Assembly (NCBI RefSeq): GCF_002261265.1
Contig: NZ_NEVK01000001.1
Coordinates: 1-64,000 of the forward strand
DNA: 64,000 nucleotides
Source: Bordetella genomosp. 7
GTDB lineage: Bacteria > Pseudomonadota > Gammaproteobacteria > Burkholderiales > Burkholderiaceae_B
Reading direction: 5' to 3'
Shown: in pieces, positions 1 through 8,080 of the stretch
Numbering within the stretch: the first letter of the stretch is position 1
Layout of the letters: every line of letters begins with the position of its first letter
Notes under the pieces: model-generated
Seen by the model: the letters and a program-made list of their open reading frames with translations, nothing else
Told to the model about the DNA's origin: nothing
Databases searched by the model: none
Made by a program: the position numbers and the translations under genes

Positions 1-132
1 CGCCCGATATATCCATTACTACAATCACGAGCGCATCAAGCTTAAACTCAACGGGCTGAGCCCCGTGCAATACAGAACTCAGCTCCTGGCCACATAACGG
101 TCAAAACCGTCCAACTTTGTGGGGTCACTTCA
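1..132 (+). mobile_element. Right end of an IS3-family insertion sequence
   Basis: The first 97 bases end an IS3-family transposase frame. They are followed by a short non-coding tail whose last 23 bases (110-132) read, on the reverse strand, as TGAAGTGACCCCACAAAGTT and on. This resembles the terminal inverted repeat of IS3-group elements, which often begins TGAACTGACCCC. The element therefore probably ends at about position 132. Its left part lies outside the window, so target duplication and intactness cannot be judged. Confidence 0.7.
2..97 (+). CDS. IS3-family transposase OrfB, C-terminal fragment (5' cut by window edge)
   Basis: Reading from base 2 gives 31 residues and a TAA stop. They include [19 protein letters not shown], the typical C-terminal tail of the rve/DDE integrase domain of IS3-family OrfB. 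This tail follows the last catalytic glutamate region, which is outside the window. The protein would catalyse transposition of the element. Only the tail is visible, so completeness and activity cannot be assessed. Confidence 0.75.
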   Translation, partial: ARYIHYYNHERIKLKLNGLSPVQYRTQLLAT

Positions 133-133
133 C

Positions 134-287
134 TTCGGAGTCAGACACCGGTAGCGCGTAATCCTGGACGTGGTGTCTGACTCCCGCAGGGTGTCTGACA
201 CCTTCGGAGTCAGACACCGGTAGCGCGTAATCCTGGGCGTGGTGTCTGACTCCCGCAGGGTGTCTGACACCTCCGGAGTCAGACACC
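134..287. repeat. Tandem 69-bp repeat (2.2 copies) with nested inverted repeats
   Basis: Copy one (134-202) and copy two (203-271) differ at only one position that I can see (A168 versus G237). A partial third copy runs 272-287. Each unit contains GGAGTCAGACACC and, 22 bases later, its exact reverse complement GGTGTCTGACTCC, followed by another GTGTCTGACACC. The unit can thus fold into alternative hairpins. It lies between an IS end and the stop of the first operon, so it could act as a transcript end or be a dispersed intergenic repeat. I see no open reading frame of interest in it. Confidence 0.85.
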
Positions 288-328
288 GCGTGTGCCGCCC
301 GAGGCGCCGCTCGCGCCGGTGGTCCGGC

Positions 329-1312
329 TTACTCTATCTTGATGCCTGCGCGGTCGATCACGCCGGTCCACTTCTTGACTTCGGCATTGACCAGCTTCTT
401 GAACTGTTCCGGCGTGCTTGCCACGACTTCTACACCCTGCTTGCCGAAACGCTCGATGACGTCTTTTTCTTTAAGCATGTCGGTCATGCCCGCGTTCACC
501 TTATTGATGATGGGCGCCGGCGTGCCCGCCGGCGCCTGCATGCCGAACCACACCGACACCTCGTAGCCCGGCACGCCGGCTTCTGCCACGGTGGGCACGT
601 CGGGCAACAGCGCCGCCCGCTTGGCGCCGGTGGCGCCCAGAGCCGTCAGCTTGCCGGCGCTGATGTTGGGATACACGTTCGGAAGATTGTCGAACAGCAC
701 GTCGATATCGCCGGCCAGCAGCGCGGCAACAGCCGGCGCACTGCCTTTGTAGGGAATGTGGGTCATCTTGGTGCCGGTCATTTCCAGGAAGAGCTCCATG
801 GAAAGATGGTTCGATGAACCTGAGCCGGTCGAGCCGTAGTTGACCTTGCCCGGATTGGCCTTGGCATAGTCGATCAGATCCTTGACCGACTTGAACTTCG
901 AATCGGCGCGGACGGTAAGAATGTTCTGTGTACTGCCCGCCCAGATGACAGGCTCGAAATCCTTCAGCGCGTCATAGGGCATTTTGTCGCGATACAGCCC
1001 GGGCAGCGCCGAGAAGGGCAGCGGCGTGATCAACAGCGTGTAGCCGTCCGGCGCGGCCTGGGCCGCGGCCGTGTTGCCGATCAGGGTATTGCCGCCCGGC
1101 TTGTTCTCGACCACGACCGACTGCTTCCACTTCTTGGTCAGGTAGTCGCTGGCCGTCCTGGCCAGGGTGTCGTTGAAGCCGCCCGGCGTGTACGGCACGA
1201 TGATGCGGACCGCGCGGTCGGGATACGCGTCGGCCTCGCTTGCCACAGTGGGTTGGATGATGAGCGCCAGTCCGACGCCGGCCAGCAGCGCCGCCAGTTT
1301 TCCTGTCTTCAT
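329..1312 (-). CDS. Bug-family tripartite tricarboxylate transporter substrate-binding protein
   Basis: A periplasmic solute-binding protein of 327 residues, the usual length for the Bug/TctC family. It has an N-terminal signal peptide of about 28 residues with a hydrophobic core and an Ala-rich cleavage region. It then shows the family start YPDRAVRIIVPYTPGGFNDT and the VENKPGG motif near residue 75. The start has a good ribosome site (GGAGACA) just upstream. It is the last gene of a seven-gene minus-strand operon of organic-acid dehydrogenases, so it probably captures that operon's substrate. No TctA/TctB genes are adjacent, which is common for Bug proteins; partners may be encoded elsewhere. 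The ligand cannot be told from sequence. Confidence 0.92.
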   Translation of the reverse strand: MKTGKLAALLAGVGLALIIQPTVASEADAYPDRAVRIIVPYTPGGFNDTLARTASDYLTKKWKQSVVVENKPGGNTLIGNTAAAQAAPDGYTLLITPLPFSALPGLYRDKMPYDALKDFEPVIWAGSTQNILTVRADSKFKSVKDLIDYAKANPGKVNYGSTGSGSSNHLSMELFLEMTGTKMTHIPYKGSAPAVAALLAGDIDVLFDNLPNVYPNISAGKLTALGATGAKRAALLPDVPTVAEAGVPGYEVSVWFGMQAPAGTPAPIINKVNAGMTDMLKEKDVIERFGKQGVEVVASTPEQFKKLVNAEVKKWTGVIDRAGIKIE

Positions 1313-1353
1313 GATGTTGTCTCCCAGGCCTTGGGGCCTTCTCTTTGGTGTTA

Positions 1354-2502
1354 TCAGAACTTCACGACATAACCCGGCCCATCGATGACCGGGAACTCCT
1401 TGAACACAGCTTCGTCCACTTCGACGCCCAGGCCGGGGCCTTTGGGCGGCTCGACGCAGCCGTCTTCGCCGATGGCGAACACAGAACCGAACATGTCGCG
1501 CAGCGGGTTGAAGTGGGATACGCAGGCCTCGAAGTAACCCGCGTTTTCGGTAGCCGCCAGGAAATGCAGGGTGGCCGCGTGGTTAAGGCCCGTGGCGGAG
1601 CTGTGCGCGTGCACGGGGATGCGGAAGGCCGAGGCCATGGCGGCGATGCGCACGCCTTCTGTGATGCCGCCGGTCTTGGAAAGGTCTGGCTGCCACACTT
1701 GTACGGCGCCCGCTTCAAGCATCTGGCCAAATTCGAAGCGCGTGTAGTGGTTCTCGCCCGCCGCGATGGGCACCAGCGGCGTGATCTTGGCGGCCTCGCG
1801 ATAAGACGCGAAGTCGTTGCAGGCAAAGGGCTCTTCGAGCCAACCTGCCTGGATATCGGCCAGCACCGGCAAGACGCGGCGCGCCTGGGCGATCGTGTAG
1901 GCGGTGTTGGCATCGGTCAGGATATCGATATCGTCGCCCAGCACCTTGCGAACCTGCAGGCAGCGAGCGATGTCGTTCTGCGCGGTATCGCCCAGCCGCA
2001 GCTTGACTGCGCGGTAGCCCTGCGCCACATACGATTGCGCTTCTTCGGCCAGGGATTCCGGCGCCTGGTAGCCCATCGAAATGCCGCCCGCATAGGCGGG
2101 CAGGCGCTTGTGCGAACCGCCCAGCAGTTCATAAAGAGGCAGGTTGGCCGCCTTGCCCTTGATGTCCCACAACGCCATGTCGATGCCCGAAAGCGCCAGG
2201 GCAGCGCCGGCTCCCAGCCCGTGGCTGGACAACTGCATGCGATGCACGCGCTGCCACGCGCCGACCACGTCGTGCGCGGACATTCCCACCAGCAGCGGCG
2301 CCAGGGTGTTGTGGATCAGGCTGACAATGGCGCCCGGGCTGCGTCCCGGGTGTGCCTCGCCGTAGCCGACAATGCCGTCGGATGTCTCGACCCGCACCAC
2401 GATGGCGTCGCGCTTCAGGGTGCTGCCCACCCCCATGGTCACCGTTTTGCCCTGGGGCAGCTTGTATGACAGCGGGATGGCGGTAATGCTGCTGATCTTC
2501 AT
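1354..2502 (-). CDS. Mandelate racemase/muconate lactonizing enzyme-family protein (enolase superfamily)
   Basis: A 382-residue enolase-superfamily enzyme. These abstract the alpha proton of a carboxylate and then racemise, cycloisomerise or dehydrate it. Visible active-site parts are Lys167 and Arg169 (KLR, where many family members have KxK), metal ligands Asp197, Glu223/224 and Glu250 at the ends of successive barrel strands, Asp273, and His298/His300 near the last strands. The Asp273-His pair resembles the mandelate racemase subgroup dyad. A GGAGAC ribosome site precedes the start. The operon also has a tartrate dehydrogenase-like and hydroxyacid dehydrogenase genes, so a sugar-acid dehydratase is plausible. 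The exact substrate is unknown. Confidence 0.88.
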   Translation of the reverse strand: MKISSITAIPLSYKLPQGKTVTMGVGSTLKRDAIVVRVETSDGIVGYGEAHPGRSPGAIVSLIHNTLAPLLVGMSAHDVVGAWQRVHRMQLSSHGLGAGAALALSGIDMALWDIKGKAANLPLYELLGGSHKRLPAYAGGISMGYQAPESLAEEAQSYVAQGYRAVKLRLGDTAQNDIARCLQVRKVLGDDIDILTDANTAYTIAQARRVLPVLADIQAGWLEEPFACNDFASYREAAKITPLVPIAAGENHYTRFEFGQMLEAGAVQVWQPDLSKTGGITEGVRIAAMASAFRIPVHAHSSATGLNHAATLHFLAATENAGYFEACVSHFNPLRDMFGSVFAIGEDGCVEPPKGPGLGVEVDEAVFKEFPVIDGPGYVVKF

Positions 2503-2520
2503 GATGTCTCCAGGGGGCTG

Positions 2521-3498
2521 TTATTGGAAGTTCACAATATTGGAAGGACGCTCGCCTCGGATGAGCGCGAGCTGGGTTTGCACTGCCAGCAGGCCCATGG
2601 CCCGCTCGGCGTCGCCGGTCGTGCCCGCCAGGTGCGGCGTCAGCGTGACACGCGGATGGTTGCGCAGCGGGCTGTCCATGGGCAGCGGCTGCGTGGCGAA
2701 CACATCCAGCACGGCGCCGCCCAGCGCGCCTGCCTGCAGCGCACTCACTAGCGCGGGTTCGTCTATCACCGGCCCGCGGGCCACGTTCACGAGCACCAGG
2801 CCGGGCCTGGCGCGGGCCAGCACCTGATGGCCGATCATGCCGCGCGTCTGCTCGGTCAGCGGGCAGGCCAGCACGACGAAGTCGCTGCGTTCAAACAGCT
2901 CCGCAAGCCCGCAGGCGCCGACCGCGGCGGGCAGGCGGGAGACGCTGCGCGTATGGGCGGCGACCTGCATGCCGAAGCCCGCCGACGCGATTTCGGCGAC
3001 GCGTCGGCCTATTGCGCCAAAGCCCACGATGCCCAGCGCGCGGCCGCGCAGCTCATAGGTGAGCGCCCCGGCCTCTCGTCGGGCAGCCCAGGCGCCGCGC
3101 CGCACCTCGGCATCGAAATGCCGCAGGCGGCGGGCGCTTTCCAGCATGGCCATGACGGCGTACTCGGCTACGGCATTGGCGTTGACGTCGGGCGTGTTGG
3201 CCACCGGAAGGCCTTGCGCGGTTGCGCGGTCCACGGGGATGAAGTCCACGCCCACGCCGTGACGCACCACGCCGCGCAGGGAGTGCGGGCCATCGAAAAT
3301 ATCGGCAGGCAGTTGCCGGCGCACGATCAGCCCCTGCGCGTCCTGCACCAGGTGCCGCAATGCATCGGCCGCCGCCGTGCCGGCCAGTTGCGGGTCGGGC
3401 GACAGCACGATGGCTTCGCGGGCCAGCGCCGCATGCGCATCGGGGTGGATGGCATCGGTGAGGACCACCTTGGGTTGCTCTGGCAGTGGGTTGCCCAT
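2521..3498 (-). CDS. D-2-hydroxyacid dehydrogenase (phosphoglycerate dehydrogenase-like)
   Basis: An NAD-dependent D-isomer 2-hydroxyacid dehydrogenase, about 325 residues from the ATG at 3498. The frame is open further upstream, but that part overlaps the preceding gene and looks unlike the family. A flavodoxin-like substrate half is followed by a Rossmann segment with GIVGFGAIGRRVAE, then the conserved NVARGPVIDEPAL stretch and the HLAGTT histidine motif near the C terminus. No ACT domain is present, so it is not a full-length biosynthetic SerA. It starts 10 bases after the tartrate dehydrogenase-like gene and precedes the enolase-superfamily gene, so it should act in the same oxidation pathway. 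A second, distinct family member opens the operon. Confidence 0.88.
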   Translation of the reverse strand: MGNPLPEQPKVVLTDAIHPDAHAALAREAIVLSPDPQLAGTAAADALRHLVQDAQGLIVRRQLPADIFDGPHSLRGVVRHGVGVDFIPVDRATAQGLPVANTPDVNANAVAEYAVMAMLESARRLRHFDAEVRRGAWAARREAGALTYELRGRALGIVGFGAIGRRVAEIASAGFGMQVAAHTRSVSRLPAAVGACGLAELFERSDFVVLACPLTEQTRGMIGHQVLARARPGLVLVNVARGPVIDEPALVSALQAGALGGAVLDVFATQPLPMDSPLRNHPRVTLTPHLAGTTGDAERAMGLLAVQTQLALIRGERPSNIVNFQ

Positions 3499-3508
3499 GG
3501 CGGGGCGC

Positions 3509-4579
3509 TTAGCCGAGATGGCGCAGGATCTGCGCGGTGAATGCATCGGTGCCGGCCCGCCCGCCAAGGTCGGGCGTGACTTCGCGGTCGTCGGCGGCCA
3601 GCGCGCCCTCTATGGCGCGCATGATGGCGCCGGCCGCTTCCGCCTGGCCCAGGTGATCCAGCATCATGGCGGCCGACCAGATCTGCCCGACGGGGTTGGC
3701 GATGCCCTTGCCGGCGATATCGGGCGCCGAGCCGTGCACGGGTTCGAACATGGACGGATGCTTGCGTTCGGGGTTGATATTGGCGCTGGGCGCCACGGCA
3801 ATGGTCCCCGTCACGCCGGGCCCCAGGTCGGACAGAATGTCGCCAAACAGATTCGATCCCACCACCACATCGAAGCGCTCCGGCGACATGACGAACCGCG
3901 CGGCAAGAATGTCGATGTGATATTGGTCGATGGCCACATCCGGGTACTGCCGGGCCACGGCGGCAAAGCGCTCGTCCCAGAATGGCATGGAATGGTAGAT
4001 GCCGTTGGACTTGGTGGCCGACGTTACGTGGTTGCGTCCCAGGCGCTGCGCGAGCAGGAACGCATAGTGCAGAATGCGGTCGGTGCCGCGCCGCGTGAAG
4101 ATTGCTTCCTGCGTGACGAACTCGTGCTCGGTACCCGCGAACATGCGTCCGCCGACTTGCGAATACTCGCCTTCGGTGTTTTCGCGCACGATCCAGAAAT
4201 CGATCTTGCGCTGTGCGGCGTTGGCCAGGGGGCACGGCACACCCGGCAGCAGTCGTACGGGCCGCAGGTTCACGTACTGGTCGAACTCGCGGCGGATGGG
4301 AATCAGCAGATTCCACAGCGACACGTGGTCCGGCACGCCCGGGAACCCCACCGCGCCCAGGAAGATGGCGTCGCTGTCGCGCAGCCGTTCGATGCCATCG
4401 TCGGGCATCATCTTGCCGGTGGCCTTGTAGGTTTCGCAGCTCCAGTCGTAGTGGCGATACGCAAGATTGAAGCCATGCAGGGCGCTGACCGCATCCAGCA
4501 CGCGCAAGGCGGCGGGCACGACTTCGTTGCCGATGCCGTCGCCGGGCACGACCGAGATGGTGTAGGTGTTTTCGCGCAT
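3509..4579 (-). CDS. ttuC: Tartrate dehydrogenase/decarboxylase-like (D-malate dehydrogenase family)
   Basis: A 356-residue member of the isocitrate/isopropylmalate dehydrogenase superfamily. The N terminus VVPGDGIGNEVVPAALRVL, the internal IVRENTEGEYSQ motif with IREF/NLRPVRLLPG, and GSAPDIAGKGIANP near the C terminus are typical. The RPVRLLPGV and WIVRENTEGEY patterns match the tartrate dehydrogenase/decarboxylase (TtuC/DmlA) branch rather than LeuB. These enzymes oxidise tartrate, D-malate or related 2-hydroxy-3-carboxylates with NAD, using a divalent metal. It sits tightly packed (10-12 base gaps) in the operon. Family is firm; tartrate versus D-malate or another hydroxyacid as true substrate is inference. 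Confidence 0.87.
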   Translation of the reverse strand: MRENTYTISVVPGDGIGNEVVPAALRVLDAVSALHGFNLAYRHYDWSCETYKATGKMMPDDGIERLRDSDAIFLGAVGFPGVPDHVSLWNLLIPIRREFDQYVNLRPVRLLPGVPCPLANAAQRKIDFWIVRENTEGEYSQVGGRMFAGTEHEFVTQEAIFTRRGTDRILHYAFLLAQRLGRNHVTSATKSNGIYHSMPFWDERFAAVARQYPDVAIDQYHIDILAARFVMSPERFDVVVGSNLFGDILSDLGPGVTGTIAVAPSANINPERKHPSMFEPVHGSAPDIAGKGIANPVGQIWSAAMMLDHLGQAEAAGAIMRAIEGALAADDREVTPDLGGRAGTDAFTAQILRHLG

Positions 4580-4591
4580 GGGGCCTCGCGG

Positions 4592-5500
4592 TCAGGCTGC
4601 GGGACCGCCGGTGGGCGGACCGCCGGCGATATGGTCTACCAGCTGTGGCACGGGCGCCTGGTCGAGTCCGGCCTGCGCGGCGTCGGCGTATAGCGCGCGG
4701 ATCGCCCGTGCAAGTTCGCCCTGCGCCCCTTGTTCTTCGGTCATGGTGCAGTAATAGCCCATGTCCTTCAATGCGTTGGACACCGAGAAGCGGAAACCCG
4801 ACGGATCGCCCGATTCGATATAGGGCCGCAGGCGGGTGAGCACCACGCTGTTGCCGCCGCCCGCGGCCAGAATGTCGCAGAATGCCTGGGCATCTGCGCC
4901 GGACAGCCGGGCGCAGGCGGCCGCCTCGGCCAGCACGGCCGAGAAGCCGAGCGACACGTAGTTGTGCAGCAGCTTCATTTTGTGGCCCGAGCCCACGTCG
5001 CCGGCGTACGCGATGTTCTCGGCGTAGCTTTGCAGCACCGGCAGGCAATCTTCGAATACCTCGCGCGCGCCGCCCACGATCAGGTTGAGCCGGCCTTCGG
5101 CCGCCTCTTTGGGCGTGCGGGTCATGGGCGCATCAAGAAAGCGCCCGCCCGCCGCGTGCACCGCCTTGGCGATCTTCAGCGTCGAAGAAGGAATGGCGGT
5201 CGAGCAGTCGATGATCGTGCTTCCCGCCCGCAACCCTTGCAGGGCGCCGTCATCGCCAAGCAGTACCGCTTCGACCTGCGGGCTGCCCGTCACGCACAGG
5301 ATCAGGACGTCGACCTGGCCGGCGAGTTCGCGCGCGTCGGCGCAGGTCCTGGCGCCCGCGCCGATCAGCGTGTCCAGCGGCTGGTTGCCGGGATGCTCCA
5401 GCACGGTCAGCGGATAGCCGGCCCGCAGCAGGCTGGCGGCGATGCCCGACCCCATCAAACCCGCGCCGATCAGGCCGATATTGCGCTTTTGTTCGCTCAT
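4592..5500 (-). CDS. NAD(P)-dependent beta-hydroxyacid dehydrogenase (3-hydroxyisobutyrate dehydrogenase family)
   Basis: A 302-residue beta-hydroxyacid dehydrogenase. The Rossmann fingerprint IGLIGAGLMGSGIAASLL lies at residues 8-25. The substrate motif FLDAPMTRTPKEAAEGRL (usually DAPVSGG) is near residue 125, and the catalytic lysine region GSGHKMKLLHNY is near residue 175. The APMTRTP variant departs from the standard APVSGG, which hints at a substrate other than 3-hydroxyisobutyrate. Family alternatives include tartronate semialdehyde reductase and L-threonate dehydrogenase. It lies between the gabD-like and ttuC-like genes in the operon, with GGAAGAA as ribosome site. Confidence 0.87.
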   Translation of the reverse strand: MSEQKRNIGLIGAGLMGSGIAASLLRAGYPLTVLEHPGNQPLDTLIGAGARTCADARELAGQVDVLILCVTGSPQVEAVLLGDDGALQGLRAGSTIIDCSTAIPSSTLKIAKAVHAAGGRFLDAPMTRTPKEAAEGRLNLIVGGAREVFEDCLPVLQSYAENIAYAGDVGSGHKMKLLHNYVSLGFSAVLAEAAACARLSGADAQAFCDILAAGGGNSVVLTRLRPYIESGDPSGFRFSVSNALKDMGYYCTMTEEQGAQGELARAIRALYADAAQAGLDQAPVPQLVDHIAGGPPTGGPAA

Positions 5501-5529
5501 GGAATTCTTCCGTCAGTAGTGGAAAGCGC

Positions 5530-6990
5530 TTACCGGGGTCCAAGCCCGCCCGCGCAGATGTATTTGATTTCGACGTAGTCATCCACGCCGTACTTGGACC
5601 CTTCGCGGCCCACGCCCGATTCCTTGATGCCGCCGAAGGGCGCGAGCTCGGTCGAGATGATTCCTTCGTTGAGCCCGACGATGCCCGTTTCGAGCGATTC
5701 GGCCACGCGCCAGGCGCGCGCGTAGTTCGAGGTATAGAAGTACGCGGCCAGGCCGAACGGGGTGTCGTTGGCCAGCGCCACGGCCTCGTCTTCGTTGCTG
5801 AAGCGGATCAGCGGCGCCACGGGGCCAAAGGTTTCTTCCTGCATCAGCTTTGCGTGGCGAGGCACATCCACCAGAATGGATGGCTCGAAGAACAGGCCGC
5901 CCAGGGCGTGCTCACGACCCCCGGTCAGTATGCGGGCGCCGCCCGAAACCGCATCATCGATATGCTCGCGCACCTTGTCGACCGCGGCCCGGTCGATAAG
6001 CGGGCCGATGTCAACCGTTTCTTCCAGCCCGTCGCCCACGCGCAAGGCCTGCACCGCCTGCTGCAGGCGCCGGGAAAATTCATCGTAGACGCCGTCCTGT
6101 ACGAAGATGCGGTTGGCACATACGCATGTCTGGCCCGCGTTCCTGAATTTGGACGCCATGGCTCCGGCCACGGCCAGGTCCAGGTCGGCGTCGTCGAACA
6201 CGATGAAGGGCGCGTTGCCGCCCAGTTCCATCGATACCTTCTTCATGGTGCCGGCGCATTGCTCCATCAGCTGCTTGCCCACGCTGGTGGATCCGGTAAA
6301 CGACAGCTTGCGCACGATGGGGTTGCCGGTCAGTTCACCGCCCACCACATCGGACTTGCCCGTAACGACGTTGAGCACGCCGGCCGGGATGCCGGCCTCG
6401 GCCGCAAGCTCCGCCAGGGCCAGCGCCGAATACGGCGTTGCGGTGGCCGGCTTGATGACGATGGTGCACCCGGCAGCCAGCGCCGCCCCGGCCTTGCGGG
6501 TGATCATGGCATTGGGAAAGTTCCATGGCGTGATGGCGGCCACCACGCCCACGGGCTGTTTGATCACCACAATGCGCCGGTCGGCTGTGGCCGCGGGGAT
6601 AACGTCGCCGTATACACGCTTGGCCTCTTCCGCAAACCACTCCAGGAAGGACGAGCCGTAGGCGATCTCGCCTCGCGATTCCTTCAGCGGCTTGCCCTGC
6701 TCCAGGGTGAGCAGAGTGGCCAGGTCCTCCTGGTGCTGCATGCACAAATCGAACCAGCGGCGGATGCACTGCGATCGCTGCTTGGCAGACTGGGCGCGCC
6801 AGGCCGGCAGGGCGCGGTCGGCGGCGGCGATAGCCTCGCGCACGTCGTGCTGCGTCATGGCGGGCACGCTGCCCAGCACGGACCCGTCGGCGGGGTTCAC
6901 GACGTCAATGGTCTTTCCGTCGGAGGAATCGACCCAGGCGCCGTCTACATGGCATTGCTGGCGAAAAAGGGAAGGTCTGTTCAGTTTCAT
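5530..6990 (-). CDS. gabD: NAD(P)-dependent succinate-semialdehyde dehydrogenase-like aldehyde dehydrogenase
   Basis: An aldehyde dehydrogenase closely resembling E. coli GabD along its whole length (about 486 residues). Shared blocks include the start MKLNRPSLFRQQ, AITPWNFPNAMITRKAG, the catalytic glutamate in VSMELGGNAPFIVFDDADL, the nucleophilic cysteine in NAGQTCVCANR near residue 288, and ETFGP. The start was chosen at the second of two consecutive ATGs to match GabD; an upstream TTG would overlap the previous gene. It oxidises an aldehyde, perhaps succinate semialdehyde or another carboxylic semialdehyde, to the acid. In this operon it probably processes an aldehyde from the hydroxyacid pathway rather than serving GABA breakdown, since no GABA transaminase is adjacent. 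Confidence 0.9.
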   Translation of the reverse strand: MKLNRPSLFRQQCHVDGAWVDSSDGKTIDVVNPADGSVLGSVPAMTQHDVREAIAAADRALPAWRAQSAKQRSQCIRRWFDLCMQHQEDLATLLTLEQGKPLKESRGEIAYGSSFLEWFAEEAKRVYGDVIPAATADRRIVVIKQPVGVVAAITPWNFPNAMITRKAGAALAAGCTIVIKPATATPYSALALAELAAEAGIPAGVLNVVTGKSDVVGGELTGNPIVRKLSFTGSTSVGKQLMEQCAGTMKKVSMELGGNAPFIVFDDADLDLAVAGAMASKFRNAGQTCVCANRIFVQDGVYDEFSRRLQQAVQALRVGDGLEETVDIGPLIDRAAVDKVREHIDDAVSGGARILTGGREHALGGLFFEPSILVDVPRHAKLMQEETFGPVAPLIRFSNEDEAVALANDTPFGLAAYFYTSNYARAWRVAESLETGIVGLNEGIISTELAPFGGIKESGVGREGSKYGVDDYVEIKYICAGGLGPR

Positions 6991-7015
6991 CATGGTGTCT
7001 GTGGGTATGGAGGAA

Positions 7016-7996
7016 TCAGCGGGGTTCAAGCAGATTGCCGGGTTTGCTGCCCCGGTACAGCGCGTCGAGTCCGTCTATCAGCAGCCACCCCATCGCGTCG
7101 CGCGTCTCGAGCGTGGCGCTGCCGATGTGCGGCGACAGAAAGACGTTGTCGAGTCCGCGATAGCGGGCGTCGATGCGCGGTTCGTTGGCAAAGACGTCCA
7201 GCCCCGCGGCAAAAAGCCGGCGCGATTCCAGCGCCGCGATCAGGGCGTCGTCGTCAACCAGGTCGCCGCGGGAAATGTTCACCAGCACGGACTGCGGCGG
7301 CATGAGGGCAATGGCGTCCGCGTTGATGACGCCCTTGAGCTGCGGCGCGCCGGGCGCCGCAATGACCAGCACGTCGGCCACCCGCAGCAGGCCGGCCAGG
7401 CTCGCGTGGTAGACGGCCCCGCCTTCCTGGTCGGGCGGCAGCCGCCTGCGGTTGTGGTAATGGATTTCCATGCCGAAAGCGCGGGCGCGCGCCGCGATTT
7501 CGCGCCCGATCCGGCCCATGCCGAAGATGGCCGCGCGCCGGCCGGCCAGGCCTTTTCCAAGCAGCTGCGTCGGGCTCCAGCCGTGCCATTGCCCGCTGCG
7601 CACCAGGCGGTCGGCCTCGTAGGCGCGCCGGCAGGCGTTGAGCATCAGCATCATGGCGATTTCGGAACAGGCAACGCTCAGGACGTCGGGCGTGTGCAGC
7701 ACCTGGATGCCAAGTTCGTGCGCGGCGGCCAGGTCGATGTGGTCATGGCCGACGGATAGCGTGGCCACGTAGCGCAGCGTGCCGGCCAGGCTGCGCAGCA
7801 CGTCTGCGTTGATGGGTTCGGTGGCCGTTACGAACAGCACCTGTGCGCCTTGCGCCGCGCGCACGATCTGGTCGCGGGAAAGAATGCTGTCGTCTTCGTT
7901 GACGCGTAGCCCGTACCGCTCGCGCAGCGCGGCCTCTACCCCTGGGGTGAAGCGCCGGCACAGATACGCCTGGGGTCTGTGAGCACCTTGAGGCAT
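7016..7996 (-). CDS. 2-hydroxyacid dehydrogenase (glyoxylate/hydroxypyruvate reductase-like)
   Basis: First gene of the seven-gene operon, 326 residues. It is a D-isomer-specific 2-hydroxyacid dehydrogenase: a Rossmann fold with FGMGRIGREIAARARAFGM near residue 155, the conserved VLVNISRGDLVDDDAL near residue 235, the glutamate in DVFANEP, and the catalytic histidine in LSPHIGSAT. This pattern is close to glyoxylate/hydroxypyruvate or gluconate 2-dehydrogenases. It differs clearly from the second family member at 2521-3498, so it is not a recent duplicate. The operon promoter must lie in the 84-base gap shared with the divergent GntR gene, which holds a perfect palindrome at 8038-8051. Confidence 0.88.
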   Translation of the reverse strand: MPQGAHRPQAYLCRRFTPGVEAALRERYGLRVNEDDSILSRDQIVRAAQGAQVLFVTATEPINADVLRSLAGTLRYVATLSVGHDHIDLAAAHELGIQVLHTPDVLSVACSEIAMMLMLNACRRAYEADRLVRSGQWHGWSPTQLLGKGLAGRRAAIFGMGRIGREIAARARAFGMEIHYHNRRRLPPDQEGGAVYHASLAGLLRVADVLVIAAPGAPQLKGVINADAIALMPPQSVLVNISRGDLVDDDALIAALESRRLFAAGLDVFANEPRIDARYRGLDNVFLSPHIGSATLETRDAMGWLLIDGLDALYRGSKPGNLLEPR

Positions 7997-8037
7997 TGTC
8001 GGCTTGTCTCCGTTGTTTTTTATACTGTCAATTTATA

Positions 8038-8051
8038 TGACAAATTTGTCA
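8038..8051. promoter_or_regulatory. Perfect 14-bp palindrome TGACAAATTTGTCA, probable GntR operator
   Basis: TGACAAATTTGTCA reads the same on both strands. It lies in the short divergent gap between the minus-strand operon start (7996) and the GntR regulator start (8081). The surroundings are AT-rich (TATACTGTCAATTTATA just to the left) and likely contain the promoters. FCD-type GntR regulators usually bind short palindromes in their own divergent promoter, so this is the natural autoregulation and operon-control site. Assignment is by position and symmetry only. Confidence 0.65.
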
Positions 8052-8080
8052 AGCGAATTTACTGCTGCTAGTATCGCGGC

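Noticed and set aside
3327-5048. A 573-codon minus-strand frame across the hydroxyacid genes
   Set aside because: It is out of frame with three recognisable genes on the same strand and is mostly Arg/Ala/Gly repeats.
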